A stretch of DNA of 64,000 nt from Rothia sp. ZJ932 (GCF_016924835.1 NZ_CP070480.1:1798001-1862000); one strand, 5' to 3'; counted from the first letter of the stretch, positions 45,190-55,958 are shown. Program-made: numbers and translations. The notes: generated by a model not told the origin, from the letters alone.

Positions 45190-45975
45190 TTAGAGGGAGC
45201 GGGCGATAATAGCCTGCTTGACCTCAGCAATAGCCTTAGTGATCTGAATGCCACGGGGGCATGCTTCGGTGCAGTTGAAGGTGGTACGGCAACGCCATAC
45301 GCCCTCTTTGTCGTTGAGAATCTCCAAACGCATATCGCCAGCATCATCACGAGAATCGAAGATGAAACGGTGAGCATTGACAATTGCTGCCGGACCAAAG
45401 TACTGACCATCTGTCCAGAAAACGGGACATGACGAGGTACACGCAGCACACAGGATGCACTTGGTGGTGTCATCAAAACGCGCACGATCAGCCTGAGACT
45501 GAATGCGCTCACGCTCGGGCTCATGCTCGTCATTCATCAAGAAGGGCATAATCTCACGGTATGCCTGGAAGAAAGGCTCCATATCAACGATAAGATCTTT
45601 CTCGCAGGGCAGACCTTTGATAGCCTCAACAGTAATCGGCTTGGAAAGGTCAAGATCCTTCAGCAGAGTCTTGCACGCCAGACGGTTGCGACCGTTGATA
45701 CGCATCGCGTCCGAACCGCAAATACCGTGAGCGCAGGAGCGGCGGAAAGACAGCGAACCATCGATTTCCCACTTCGCCTTGTGCAAAGCATCCAGCACAC
45801 GGTCAGTGCCATACATGGTCAGCTTAAACTCGTCCCAGTGTGATTCCTCTGAAATCTCAGGGTTGTAGCGACGCACCTGCAGGGTGATGTCGTAGGTAGG
45901 AATAGCGCCAGCGCCACCGGTCTCCGACTTCAGTTCTACCCGTGACTCGGGTTCTTTTGCTTCAAAATCAGCCAT
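45190..45975 (-). CDS. sdhB: Succinate dehydrogenase iron-sulfur subunit
   Basis: A 261-residue subunit carrying electrons from FAD to quinone. The [2Fe-2S] ligands lie in RRSCAHGICGSDAM and the following NRLAC, the [4Fe-4S] set in CILCAACTSSCP, and the [3Fe-4S] set in CRTTFNCTEACPRGI. The N-terminal extension is about 20 residues. It starts one base after the sdhA stop codon and is the last gene of sdhCDAB. Confidence 0.97.
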   Translation of the reverse strand: MADFEAKEPESRVELKSETGGAGAIPTYDITLQVRRYNPEISEESHWDEFKLTMYGTDRVLDALHKAKWEIDGSLSFRRSCAHGICGSDAMRINGRNRLACKTLLKDLDLSKPITVEAIKGLPCEKDLIVDMEPFFQAYREIMPFLMNDEHEPERERIQSQADRARFDDTTKCILCAACTSSCPVFWTDGQYFGPAAIVNAHRFIFDSRDDAGDMRLEILNDKEGVWRCRTTFNCTEACPRGIQITKAIAEVKQAIIARSL

Positions 45976-45976
45976 T

Positions 45977-47740
45977 TTAGTACTTACGCTCCATCGGCTC
46001 GTAACGGGTGAAGACTACGGGCTTGGTATCGAAACGCAAACCTGCAATGCCCTCAAACTCAGCGTTTTCATCTTTGTAAACCATTGAGTGCTTCATGAAC
46101 TTCTCATCATTACGATTGGGGAAGTCCTCGCGGAAGTGACCGCCACGTGATTCCTCACGGTTCAGCGCAGCAACGGACATTACCTTTGCCAGTTCCAGCA
46201 AGAAGCCCAGCTCAACTGCCTCCAGCAAATCAAGGTTGAAGCGCTTGCCCTTATCCTGAACAGAAATGTTCTTGTAGCGCTCTTCAAGCTCATTGATCTT
46301 GTTGATGGCGTTGTGGATGGTGTCAGCAGTACGGAATACCTGCATGTCGGCGTCCATAACGTCCTGCAGTTCCTTGCGCAACACGCCCACCTTTTCGGTG
46401 CCGTTACCCTCGCGCAGGGTGTTCAGCAGCTCCAGGGTGTCGTTGGCTGCGTCCTCGGGAATCGGCAGGAAGTCAGCGGTAGCAGCGTACTCAGCAGCAG
46501 AGATGCCGGCGCGCTTACCAAAGACGTTGATATCCAGCAGTGAGTTAGTGCCCAAACGGTTTGAGCCGTGCACCGAAACGCAAGCAACCTCACCAGCTGC
46601 ATAGAGACCGGGAATAGTCTCTTCTGAGTTTGCGTACACCTCAGCCTCAATGTTGGTGGGAATACCCCCCATTGCGTAGTGTGCGGTGGGGAACACTGGG
46701 ACGGGCTCAGTGTAGGGCTCAACGCCCAGGTAGGTACGAGCGAACTCGGTAATATCGGGTAGCTTCTCATCAATGTGAGCGGGCTCAAGGTGGGTGAGAT
46801 CCAGCAGAACGTAGTCCTTGTTGGGACCGCAACCGCGTCCTTCACGAACCTCATTCGCCATCGAGCGAGCAACAATATCGCGAGGAGCTAGATCCTTAAT
46901 GGTCGGTGCGTAGCGCTCCATGAAACGCTCACCGTCAGAATTACGCAGGATACCGCCCTCACCGCGAGCAGCTTCAGACACCAGAATGCCCAACCCTGCA
47001 AGACCGGTCGGGTGGAACTGCACGAACTCCATGTCTTCCAAAGGAATGCCGTTGCGCAGGGCAATAGCCATACCGTCACCGGTAAGGGTGTGAGCGTTTG
47101 AGGTGGTCTTGAAGATTTTGCCACAGCCACCTGATGCAAACACGATTGACTTAGCCTGGAAAACGTGAACGTCGCCGGTTGCCAGATCGTAAGAAACGAC
47201 GCCAGCAGGACGCTTGTTGCCGTTTTCGTCATCGACCATCACCAAATCAAGCACGTAGTACTCGTTGAAGAACTCAACGTTGTGCTTGACACAGTTCTGG
47301 TAGAGGGTCTGCAAAATCATGTGACCGGTACGGTCTGCTGCGTAGCATGCGCGGCGAACGGGTGCCTTACCGTGATCGCGGGTGTGACCACCAAAACGAC
47401 GCTGGTCAATACGCCCCTCGGGGGTGCGGTTGAAGGGTAGACCCATCTTTTCCAAATCGAGTACTGCGTCAATAGCTTCTTTCGCCATGACCTCAGCCGC
47501 GTCCTGGTCTACCAGGTAGTCGCCGCCCTTGACGGTATCAAAGGTATGCCATTCCCAGTTATCGTCTTCAACGTTCGCTAGAGCAGCACACATGCCGCCC
47601 TGCGCTGCACCGGTGTGGGAACGAGTGGGGTAAAGCTTAGTCAGTACAGCAGTGCGTGAACGCTGACCTGCTTCAATAGCCGCACGCATACCGGCACCGC
47701 CGGCACCAATAATAACTACGTCGTACTTATGTACCTGCAT
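45977..47740 (-). CDS. sdhA: Succinate dehydrogenase flavoprotein subunit
   Basis: A 587-residue catalytic subunit oxidising succinate to fumarate. It shows VVIGAGGAGMRAAIEAG (FAD fold), the RSHTGAAQGGM region holding the His for covalent FAD, the QFHPTGLAG loop, and HGSNRLGTNSLLD. Length is typical of SdhA rather than FrdA from Bacillus-type three-subunit enzymes. It is preceded by sdhC and sdhD, giving a four-subunit, E. coli/mycobacterial Sdh2-like complex. Confidence 0.97.
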   Translation of the reverse strand: MQVHKYDVVIIGAGGAGMRAAIEAGQRSRTAVLTKLYPTRSHTGAAQGGMCAALANVEDDNWEWHTFDTVKGGDYLVDQDAAEVMAKEAIDAVLDLEKMGLPFNRTPEGRIDQRRFGGHTRDHGKAPVRRACYAADRTGHMILQTLYQNCVKHNVEFFNEYYVLDLVMVDDENGNKRPAGVVSYDLATGDVHVFQAKSIVFASGGCGKIFKTTSNAHTLTGDGMAIALRNGIPLEDMEFVQFHPTGLAGLGILVSEAARGEGGILRNSDGERFMERYAPTIKDLAPRDIVARSMANEVREGRGCGPNKDYVLLDLTHLEPAHIDEKLPDITEFARTYLGVEPYTEPVPVFPTAHYAMGGIPTNIEAEVYANSEETIPGLYAAGEVACVSVHGSNRLGTNSLLDINVFGKRAGISAAEYAATADFLPIPEDAANDTLELLNTLREGNGTEKVGVLRKELQDVMDADMQVFRTADTIHNAINKINELEERYKNISVQDKGKRFNLDLLEAVELGFLLELAKVMSVAALNREESRGGHFREDFPNRNDEKFMKHSMVYKDENAEFEGIAGLRFDTKPVVFTRYEPMERKY

Positions 47741-47782
47741 GGTGAGAATGCTTCTTTCTCTGTTTCAAAAAATTATGGTGTT

Positions 47783-48268
47783 CTACGGTGCTGTGCAGAA
47801 GGAAGGCAACAGCTCAGCCGATGCACCAACGGGGCACGGATCAAAGGTGAAAATCACCAGAGTGCCCACCAGAATGACGAACGCGGATGCCAGGAAGAGG
47901 ATGACCTTCAAGAAGGTACGAACGCCGTCTTTCTGAGCATAGTCATCAATGATGGTGCGAATACCGTTGGTGCCGTGCAACATTGCAAGCCACAGCAACA
48001 GCAGATCCCATACCTGCCAGAAGGGGTTAGCGAGCTTACCGCCCACGAAGCCGAAGTCGATGCGGTGTACGCCTTCGCCCATCATGAGGTTCACAAAAAG
48101 GTGACCAAAAATCAGCACGACCAGCATGACGCCCGAAAGGCGCATGAAGAGCCAGGCGTACATCTCAAAGTTATTGCGCTTTGAGGATGAGCGGTTGTAC
48201 TTTACACCATTGACGGTGATATCACGGCTACGAGGTGCAGCTACCTTAGCTTTCAAAGGAGTAGGCAT
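47783..48268 (-). CDS. sdhD: Succinate dehydrogenase membrane anchor subunit
   Basis: A 161-residue membrane subunit with three helices (about 40-60, 88-102, 122-148). The RLSGVMLVVLIFGHLFVN segment supplies a likely haem b ligand His, and LAMLHGTNGIRTIIDDY is the conserved region near the quinone site. It starts three bases after the sdhC stop. Assignment follows from position and the Arg-Ser-Gly motif. Confidence 0.92.
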   Translation of the reverse strand: MPTPLKAKVAAPRSRDITVNGVKYNRSSSKRNNFEMYAWLFMRLSGVMLVVLIFGHLFVNLMMGEGVHRIDFGFVGGKLANPFWQVWDLLLLWLAMLHGTNGIRTIIDDYAQKDGVRTFLKVILFLASAFVILVGTLVIFTFDPCPVGASAELLPSFCTAP

Positions 48269-48271
48269 GTC

Positions 48272-48652
48272 TTAGTGACCTCCAAAGACGATGGGAAGGT
48301 GGCGGAAGAGGAAGCCAGCCATGAAGATTGCCCAGAGGATCAAAACGCCCCAGAGCAGAGCTTTGTGATTCTTGGTGCCGCCACTCCAAAAATCAACCAG
48401 AATAATGCGGATACCGTTGAAAGCGTGGTAGAGAATAGCCGCTACCAGACCGGCCTCGCCAAGACCCATGATAGGGTTCTTGTAGATATGCATGATTGCA
48501 TTGTAGGTTTCAGGTGAAACGCGCACCATTGCGGTATCGAGCACGTGAACCAACAAGAAGAAAAAAATCGCAATACCTGAGATGCGATGAGCTACCCATG
48601 ACCACATACCTTCGCGGCCGCGGTAGAGGGTGCCCTTGGATGTATTCGGCAC
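48272..48652 (-). CDS. sdhC: Succinate dehydrogenase cytochrome b556 subunit
   Basis: A 126-residue membrane subunit, three helices, with GMWSWVAHRISGIAIFFFLL and then HVLD (the SdhC signature with haem ligand His) and LYHAFNGIRIILVDFW. The start is set to GTG 48652 because AGGAGG lies seven bases upstream; the frame could be read back to 48697, but then that ribosome site would be inside the gene. It is the first gene of the sdhCDAB operon; the promoter must lie in the 280 bases shared with the divergent manC. Confidence 0.93.
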   Translation of the reverse strand: MPNTSKGTLYRGREGMWSWVAHRISGIAIFFFLLVHVLDTAMVRVSPETYNAIMHIYKNPIMGLGEAGLVAAILYHAFNGIRIILVDFWSGGTKNHKALLWGVLILWAIFMAGFLFRHLPIVFGGH

Positions 48653-48934
48653 TGAATAGCCTCCTGCACGTGAGAGTCGTAAAGCGCTGACCTCCACCGC
48701 AGTATTTCACAGCTGGCTCAACGCAATACATAATTTTAGACTTGTTCTGCTATCAAAGATTACCAGCACCACGCAGACTTAAGTGACAATATGTCATAAA
48801 AAAATCCCCCTCAATTAGCCTACATTTTCATAGTCTTAATCAGTACGAGGGCGTATTTACAGGGCAAACGAAAGACTAAGCAGAACCGAGCCGGTATATC
48901 TTTTGGTCAAAATTACTTCTCGGGAGCGTTCATT

Positions 48935-48967
48935 ATGACAAAAATGCAGGTATTCTTTAGACGATGA
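48935..48967 (+). CDS. Putative ten-codon leader ORF coupled to manC
   Basis: ATG at 48935 is preceded by CGGGAGCGTTCATT, a good ribosome site with eight-base spacing. The frame reads MTKMQVFFRR and stops at TGA 48965-48967, which overlaps the manC start as ATGA. manC itself has no good ribosome site (TTCTTTAGACG before its ATG). This is what translational coupling through a leader peptide looks like; that it is translated is inference. Confidence 0.5.
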   Translation: MTKMQVFFRR

Positions 48968-50073
48968 AAACTCCAATTGAACGTTTTTACCCGTTGATTC
49001 CCGCCGGTGGTGTCGGTTCACGCCTCTGGCCGCTATCACGTGCCACTGTGCCCAAGTTTCTGCTCAACCTCACCGGTGGTGAGTCTTCGCTGTTGCGCTC
49101 AACCTACGACCGTTTGGTTGATGTGAGCAATGGTTCTGTCATGGTCGTCACCGGTGTTGCCCATGCAAACCGTGTCACTCAACAAATTGATGAGCTACGC
49201 GCATCCGATCTAGTGCTAGAACCCTCACCGCGCGATTCCGCAGCGGCAATTGGGTTGGCGTGCGCTATTATCTACCAGCGTCAGCCCGACGCGATTATTG
49301 GTTCTTTCGCCGCTGACCACGTCATCGAACCGGTGGACGAGTTCCAGAAGGTCGTTACCGAAGCGGTGAATACTGCTGCTACCGGCAAAATTGTGACCAT
49401 TGGTATTACCCCCACCGAGCCCTCCACCGCTTTTGGTTATATTCGTGCCACCCATTCTCTAGAGCTCGCTGAAGCACCACACGCTATGGCAGTAGCAGAG
49501 TTCGTGGAGAAGCCCGACGCGCCGACCGCCGCTGAGTACATCTCCACCGGGGATTACACCTGGAACGCTGGCATGTTCGTAGCGCCTGCCGAACTCATGC
49601 TCAAGCACCTAGAGCAAAATGAGCCGGAGCTGCACGCCGGGGTCACCCGTATTGCGCGCGCTTGGGATACCCCTGACCGCGATGATGTCATGAACGATGT
49701 GTGGGAAACCCTACCCAAGATTGCTATCGACTACGCGGTGGCAGAACCCGCTGCAGCTGCAGGCGATGTCGCGATGGTGCCCGGTTCTTTCAGCTGGGAC
49801 GATATCGGTGACTTTGACGCTGTTGCCCGTCTCAACCTTGAAAAGACCGATAAAGAACTCTTCACCATTGGCGACGAAGTTCAGGTCTTCAACCAGAAAT
49901 CAACCGGCATCATTGTTGCAGGTACCCACCGTAAGATCGCTGTCATCGGTATTGAAGATGTTGTCATCGTTGACACCCCTGATGCCCTGCTGGTAACCAC
50001 CCGTAAGGACGCGCAGGATGTAAAGAATACTGTTAATGAGCTCAAGAGCCAGGGCTTAGAGCGTCACCTCTAA
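48964..50073 (+). CDS. manC: Mannose-1-phosphate guanylyltransferase
   Basis: A 369-residue nucleotidyltransferase making GDP-mannose from mannose-1-phosphate and GTP. Motifs are IPAGGVGSRLWPLSR (GTP loop), FAADHVI (metal Asp), VEFVEKPD-like AEFVEKPDAPTAAEY, and FSWDDIGDF. It lacks the C-terminal isomerase domain of bifunctional ManC/AlgA enzymes, as is usual in actinobacteria. GDP-mannose would be the donor for the polyprenyl-phosphate-mannose used by the mannosyltransferase at the beginning of the window. It is divergent from sdhC and ends at a strong terminator. Confidence 0.94.
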   Translation: MKTPIERFYPLIPAGGVGSRLWPLSRATVPKFLLNLTGGESSLLRSTYDRLVDVSNGSVMVVTGVAHANRVTQQIDELRASDLVLEPSPRDSAAAIGLACAIIYQRQPDAIIGSFAADHVIEPVDEFQKVVTEAVNTAATGKIVTIGITPTEPSTAFGYIRATHSLELAEAPHAMAVAEFVEKPDAPTAAEYISTGDYTWNAGMFVAPAELMLKHLEQNEPELHAGVTRIARAWDTPDRDDVMNDVWETLPKIAIDYAVAEPAAAAGDVAMVPGSFSWDDIGDFDAVARLNLEKTDKELFTIGDEVQVFNQKSTGIIVAGTHRKIAVIGIEDVVIVDTPDALLVTTRKDAQDVKNTVNELKSQGLERHL

Positions 50074-50091
50074 GCTACTGCTAACTACGCT

Positions 50092-50132
50092 AAAAGCTGC
50101 ACCCCCGGAGTTTTTGTGAGGGTGCAGCTTTT
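50092..50132 (+). terminator. Terminator after manC
   Basis: A 13-bp perfect stem (AAAAGCTGCACCC with its inverse) is followed by a T-rich ATTTAT. Confidence 0.85.
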
Positions 50133-50133
50133 A

Positions 50134-50605
50134 TTTATACCCGGCGAAAAGATTTAGGCTGCCCGAAACTAGTTCGCTCATTCGGTGAAACGGTCTGAGA
50201 GTACAAAAAAGCGAACTCACCATTGTCGGCGGATCCGCTGTATGAGTTATCGTTCAATGAGAGTTGCAAACGATGCCCGGCGGGTTTCATCGCGCACCGT
50301 AGCGCGGCGGGTGAAGTCGGAGGCACCCCAAAGAGACGCCCAAACATGACTGCGTCTTTAAGTACTAGTTCTCCGGCACCTGCAAAGGTAGGGAAACCCG
50401 TAGTTATCACCACCCAAATCAGGAACCCACGCATGGGGGTGTGATCAAAAATAACAGGGCCACAAAGCTCATGCCCGCAAGCAGCAAAGCACGGATACGC
50501 AGAAGCTGATGCACTGAAGACAATCAAGATTTACCATCGCCATAAACCACAGTTCGATGACCTTAATGACCTTAAAAATATCAACTTCAACAACCCTAGC
50601 TGACC
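50134..50605. other. Non-coding or decayed stretch after manC
   Basis: No believable intact gene. The longest frame (minus strand, 50135-50527) has no ribosome site, and its PAGHRLQLSLNDNSYSG stretch only faintly recalls the C-terminal beta domain of CocE/X-Pro-peptidase-type hydrolases. The base composition is uneven and codon use does not look like the neighbouring genes. It may be an old deletion scar. Confidence 0.4.
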
Positions 50606-50912
50606 ATGAAAAAAATTGGTGAGCCCCTCTCCCAATGGGCGGAGTCTGATAACTTTTTCGAGGCCCTAGACACAGCAACTATCCTGCTTAGAGCTCTTGA
50701 AGGTGTTGCCCGCGCTGAAAGAATCTCGCGACTACCACCCGAGGACGCCCAGCTCTTGATGAAACTGTCAACGGTCACACTCCCCCAGCATCAGTGCCCA
50801 AGTAACCCCTGACATCAAAGACCGCCTTACCAGCGACATCCAAGAGCAAAGCATGAACACGCCTGAGGTTATCCGAGAAGCACTTGACACATTCCCACTC
50901 CAAGCAGCTTAG
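50606..50912 (+). pseudogene. Frameshifted ribbon-helix-helix-like ORF
   Basis: The frame from ATG 50606 reads well (ALDTATILLRALEGVARAER, then ISRLPPEDAQLLMKLSTVTL) until the C5 run at 50782-50786. In the +1 frame after the run it continues SISAQVTPDIKDRLTSDIQE then QSMNTPEVIREALDTF and stops at 50910-50912. Dropping one C joins them into about 101 residues. The second half has the helix-turn-helix spacing of CopG/Arc-type proteins (compare VTPDIKDRL...VIREAL), often antitoxins. The frameshift could be real decay or a sequencing error in a homopolymer. Family assignment is tentative; no toxin gene is adjacent. Confidence 0.5.
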
Positions 50913-51224
50913 AAAGCCACAACCAGGGCGCTGATCTTAGGTGCGATGCAGACCATCTTATCTTTTACGTTCAAAGCTCATCGGTTAGATAGAATCCCCC
51001 TAACCTCGGGTAGAAAGCCCGAACGGGGTGAGAGGCCGCAAGCCGAAGATGCCATGACTACTTTGGGAAGATTAGCATGAAAATGTGTATATTTTCAGTC
51101 TAGAAAAGTACCCGGTGGCTCACGACTGTCAGCGTATCTGTGACGTTTAATAACTATTGACTCAAAGAGAAAGTGGCTTCGGTGGCTTGAGGTATGTTCT
51201 AACCTTATGCCGATGCCGTTACGC
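50913..51224. other. Gene-free stretch with a possible structured RNA segment
   Basis: No credible open frame. Around 50996-51044 there are nested inverted repeats: TCGGG (51006) with CCCGA (51018), CCCC with GGGG outside them, and GGC-CGCAA-GCC next. An A+T-rich hairpin follows at about 51078-51096. The area could hold a small RNA or the end of a decayed gene; I cannot decide. Confidence 0.3.
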
Positions 51225-51797
51225 CTAGGTCAGCTCAATCGTGCCGACCCAGTGCCACTCTTCTTTCTCATAGCGGTACACGCAAAGCCGCTGAATCTCG
51301 AACCGCTTAAGCGCGTCAGGGAGGCACTTGAAGTCCCTGAGGGAACGGTCAATCACTTCGTGAGGTACATGCTGAGCAAGAGTCAGATGCGGGCGATACT
51401 CAAACGGCGAAGCGCTGCTTTCTACCGCGCGCTCAGCAACCCGATTGAGACCTATTAACTCGGCACCCCCCTCTATCAACGGCAAATAACTCACCGTGGT
51501 AACAGGCGCAAAACTGGCAGGCTCCCCCAGACCGACAAACACGCGTCTGCGCCCCATGAGAGCCTTTTGCAAAGCTGCGAGGGTCTGGCTGGCAGGCACC
51601 GTCTCAGGTGCCACCATCACCGTAATGTGGACGCTACCGGGATTAAGAATCTCAGGTTGGGCCACCCGCCAACGCTCAATACGCGCAGCTAGCTCATCGG
51701 GTACCCGTGCAACGAGACTCACATAACGCTCGTTGGCACGCAGAGTAGGCGAACCGCTTGAATCTGCACTACTCCTCCGGTCCCACTGCTTCACCAC
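51225..51797 (-). CDS. 2'-5' RNA ligase family protein
   Basis: A 190-residue member of the 2H phosphoesterase superfamily. Both H-X-T-X motifs are present: HITV (in NPGSVHITVMVA) and HLTL (in YRPHLTLAQH). Such proteins act on cyclic phosphate or 2'-5' RNA linkages; the physiological substrate is unknown. The GTG start at 51797 lies nine bases after the trpS stop on the same strand, and trpS neighbours of this family are common in Micrococcaceae-type genomes, suggesting coupling. Confidence 0.85.
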   Translation of the reverse strand: MVKQWDRRSSADSSGSPTLRANERYVSLVARVPDELAARIERWRVAQPEILNPGSVHITVMVAPETVPASQTLAALQKALMGRRRVFVGLGEPASFAPVTTVSYLPLIEGGAELIGLNRVAERAVESSASPFEYRPHLTLAQHVPHEVIDRSLRDFKCLPDALKRFEIQRLCVYRYEKEEWHWVGTIELT

Positions 51798-51805
51798 TGC
51801 GTGTA

Positions 51806-52873
<1,068 letters not shown>

Positions 52874-52944
52874 CTAAAACTTTTCTCGTCCATCAGGTAT
52901 ACACCCGTTTTGTTTAAAAGCTGTGGGCTGAACCCGGTACGTGC

Positions 52945-53406
52945 TTACGCTTTTCCAGCGGCTTCTTTGACCATGCTCATGCCATTTTGAGCGGTCACAT
53001 CAATGGTATCGAGCGCACGAGCAATCATTGCCGGTGACTCATCATCGTTCTTCTTAAGTTCATCTTTAATAACTTTGGACTGCACCAGCACAATCTGGAA
53101 GCTGTGCGCCAGTTTGTCATCAAGCATCGCGTCCTCTTCTTCTAAGAACTGACGCATACGTGCAGCGTTTTGATTCTGCTGGATGTTCAACGAGCGTGTA
53201 ACAGTCACAGCGAGGTAAACAGCTACGCCCAGCCAGCCCGCAATGACGGCGGTGAGAATCCACCCGAGAACCGAGGCCTCGTTGGCGGACGTCATGATTG
53301 CCCAGATCAGCAGTACGACGAGAAGTGCCATACCGATGCCAGCACCGATTAGGGCTTTCTGGGTACCGGGATTATTTTCAGGAGCCTTGCGCTGAGGAAT
53401 AGACAT
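52945..53406 (-). CDS. Small membrane protein with cytoplasmic helical tail
   Basis: A 153-residue protein with two membrane helices (about 19-40 and 46-68) and a helical, charged C-terminal half (ARMRQFLEEEDAMLDDKLAH and KDELKKNDDESP). The start is set at ATG 53406 (MSIPQRKAP); the frame extends to 53493 through sequence not resembling a protein start. No family recognised. It lies between folD and trpS on the same strand. Confidence 0.65.
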   Translation of the reverse strand: MSIPQRKAPENNPGTQKALIGAGIGMALLVVLLIWAIMTSANEASVLGWILTAVIAGWLGVAVYLAVTVTRSLNIQQNQNAARMRQFLEEEDAMLDDKLAHSFQIVLVQSKVIKDELKKNDDESPAMIARALDTIDVTAQNGMSMVKEAAGKA

Positions 53407-53538
53407 GGTTTCTATTATGTCAAAGAAGCACCCCAGCATAAAACGCCCCTCGTCTGATAAAAAGAGGCGGGCAGAAAAACCCCGGGTTCGCACCTAAAAA
53501 GTTAGAGTACGGACGCGGGGTCATTCAGTTGTTAGTTT

Positions 53539-54420
53539 TTATGAAGTGGCGGCGCGCTCCGCGGTTTCAACCACGTTAACCAGCAGCATAGCGCGGGTCA
53601 TGGGACCAACGCCGCCGGGGTTAGGTGAAACCCAGGATGCTTTAGCTGCTGCCTCAGGGCTAATATCGCCGGTCAGTTTCTTCTTGCCGGTTTCGGGATC
53701 TTCGATGCGGGAGACTCCCACGTCGAGCAAGATTGCACCGTCCCTCACCATGTCGGCAGTAACAATATGTGGCTGACCAACTGCCGCCACGATAACGTCT
53801 GCTGCGCGCAGGGCATCAGCTACGTCCTGGGTGCCGGTGTGTACCAGGGTGGGGGTGGCGTTGACGTTCTTGCGGGTGAGTAGCAACCCCAGGGGGCGAC
53901 CCACGGTGACGCCGCGACCAAAGACAGCAACAGTTTTGCCGTTGAGGTCTAGCCCGTGACGTTCTATGAGTTCGATGACACCGTTAGGGGTGCAGGGCAG
54001 GGGCGAGTCAATCTCTCCCCCCGCGTTGAGCACCAGGCGCCCCAGGTTGGTGGGGTGCAAACCGTCGGCGTCCTTATCGGGGTCGATCAGCTCAAGAATA
54101 TGGTTAGTGTCGATATGCTTGGGCAGTGGCAGCTGCACAATATACCCAGTACATGCAGGGTCATTGTTCAGCTTCTCAATCTCAGCTTCAAGCTCCTCCT
54201 GCGTAGTTGATTCGGGTAGGTCAACGCGAATCGAAGCGACGCCGATTTCTGCGCAGTCCTTGTGTTTGCCACCAACATAAGAGTGGGAGGCCGGGTCATC
54301 GCCCACGAGCACGGTGCCCAGACCGGGGGTGGTTCCCTTAGCTTTAAGAGCCTCAACGCGCTCTTTCAGCTCAGCTTTAATCGCTGCGGCGGTTGCCTTA
54401 CCGTCAAGAATTTCAGCCAT
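53539..54420 (-). CDS. folD: Methylenetetrahydrofolate dehydrogenase/cyclohydrolase
   Basis: A 293-residue bifunctional enzyme converting 5,10-methylene-THF to 10-formyl-THF. The [17 protein letters not shown] segment carries the catalytic Lys region, QLPLPKHID and the PGGVGPMT motif bind folate, and [13 protein letters not shown] the NADP. ATG 54420 follows GAGGAG and lies two bases after the glyA stop, so the genes are coupled. Its product is used by PurN and PurH encoded 3.5-6 kb away. Confidence 0.97.
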   Translation of the reverse strand: MAEILDGKATAAAIKAELKERVEALKAKGTTPGLGTVLVGDDPASHSYVGGKHKDCAEIGVASIRVDLPESTTQEELEAEIEKLNNDPACTGYIVQLPLPKHIDTNHILELIDPDKDADGLHPTNLGRLVLNAGGEIDSPLPCTPNGVIELIERHGLDLNGKTVAVFGRGVTVGRPLGLLLTRKNVNATPTLVHTGTQDVADALRAADVIVAAVGQPHIVTADMVRDGAILLDVGVSRIEDPETGKKKLTGDISPEAAAKASWVSPNPGGVGPMTRAMLLVNVVETAERAATS

Positions 54421-54422
54421 GT

Positions 54423-55700
54423 TTACCACTCCTCGATGCCTGAGTAGAGGGGGAACTTCTCGCACAAGGCAGTAACGCGAGCGCGCTGAGCGGTGACGTC
54501 TGCACCGGGCTTGAGGGTCTCAGCGATAATGTCTGCAACCTCAGCGAACGCTTCAGCGTCAAAGCCGCGGGTTGCCAGCGCGGGGGTACCGATACGCAGA
54601 CCAGAGGTAACCATAGGCGGACGCGGGTCGTTGGGGATCGCGTTGCGGTTGACGGTAATGCCAGCTTCGTGCAGCAGATCTTCTGCTTCTTTGCCGTTCA
54701 GTTCAGCGTTTGCCAGTGATACCAGTACTAGGTGAACGTCGGTGCCACCGGAGATCAGTTCAACGCCGGCGTCCTTGAGATCCTGCTGTCCCAAACGCTC
54801 AGCCAAAATCTGTGCGCCTTCGAGGGTGCGTTTCTGGCGGTCCTTGAATTCTTCGGTACCAGCGATCTTGAAGGCGGTAGCCTTACCCGCGATAGCGTGC
54901 ATGAGGGGGCCGCCCTGTTGACCGGGGAATACCGCTGAGTCAATCTTCTTCTTCAGCTCTTCGGTGCAGAGAATGAAACCTGAGCGGGGGCCACCGATGG
55001 TCTTGTGGACGGTGGAGGAAACCACGTGAGCGTGGGGTACGGGGTTGGGGTGCAGACCTGCTGCCACCAGACCCGCGAAGTGTGCCATATCAACCCACAG
55101 GTAAGCACCGACCTCATCAGCGATTTCGCGGAAAGCCGCGAAATCGAGCTGGCGGGTGTAGGCTGACCAACCGGCGATAATGACCTTGGGCTTCTCGGCG
55201 CGAGCGAGTTCACGGACTTCGTCCATGTTCACGCGACCGGTTTCTTCGTCTACTCCGTAAGCGGCAACTTCATACAGCTTGCCTGAAACGTTCAGCTTCA
55301 TGCCGTGAGTCAGGTGACCGCCGTGAGCCAAAGACAGACCCATGATTTTATCGCCGGGGGTCAGTAGCGCATGCATCACAGCGTTGTTTGCCTGAGCGCC
55401 TGCGTGGGGTTGCACATTCGCGTGCTCCGCACCGAAAAGCGCTTTTGCGCGTTCAATCGCTAGGGTTTCAACAACATCAACGTACTCGCAACCGCCGTAG
55501 TAGCGACGTCCTGGGTAACCTTCTGCGTACTTATTGGTCAGAACTGAGCCCTGAGCCTCCAACACCGCACGCGGTGCGAAGTTCTCAGAAGCAATCATCT
55601 CAAGGGTGTTCTGCTGGCGCTCCTGCTCAAGTTTAATGGCTTCAGCAACTTCAGGATCAACTTCTGCCAAGGGAAGATTTACAACAGAGGAGGTGGTCAT
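54423..55700 (-). CDS. glyA: Serine hydroxymethyltransferase
   Basis: A 425-residue PLP enzyme producing glycine and 5,10-methylene-THF from serine. The PLP lysine lies in [16 protein letters not shown]; the N-terminal [18 protein letters not shown] and [18 protein letters not shown] motifs are diagnostic. The first gene of glyA-folD. AAAAAAGGACGTTGC upstream of the ATG gives the ribosome site. The 258-base upstream gap shared with the divergent VWA gene holds the promoters. Confidence 0.97.
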   Translation of the reverse strand: MTTSSVVNLPLAEVDPEVAEAIKLEQERQQNTLEMIASENFAPRAVLEAQGSVLTNKYAEGYPGRRYYGGCEYVDVVETLAIERAKALFGAEHANVQPHAGAQANNAVMHALLTPGDKIMGLSLAHGGHLTHGMKLNVSGKLYEVAAYGVDEETGRVNMDEVRELARAEKPKVIIAGWSAYTRQLDFAAFREIADEVGAYLWVDMAHFAGLVAAGLHPNPVPHAHVVSSTVHKTIGGPRSGFILCTEELKKKIDSAVFPGQQGGPLMHAIAGKATAFKIAGTEEFKDRQKRTLEGAQILAERLGQQDLKDAGVELISGGTDVHLVLVSLANAELNGKEAEDLLHEAGITVNRNAIPNDPRPPMVTSGLRIGTPALATRGFDAEAFAEVADIIAETLKPGADVTAQRARVTALCEKFPLYSGIEEW

Positions 55701-55958
55701 GCAACGTCCTTTTTTCTAGTGTCAAGGTTGCGAGCCTGCTCTTATATGAGGCTCACGACGTATTCGTACAGACCCTTCTCATTTTAGGTGAGTCCCCGGT
55801 CTTATGCGAAGAGGCGCACAGCGCTAACCCAGAGATAGAGTCTGAAGAAGCAAAGAGAAGCCCCTGCAACTTATCCCCCGCTCTCACCAGAAACTCTGTG
55901 GCGGTTGGTAAAGTTAATACCAGAGCACACCACCGGTAGAAGAAAGAGCACCCTCACC

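Noticed and set aside
50135-50527. Minus-strand frame of 130 codons after manC
   Set aside because: No ribosome site, it overlaps the manC terminator zone, and its resemblance to CocE-like C-termini is too faint to call a gene or pseudogene.
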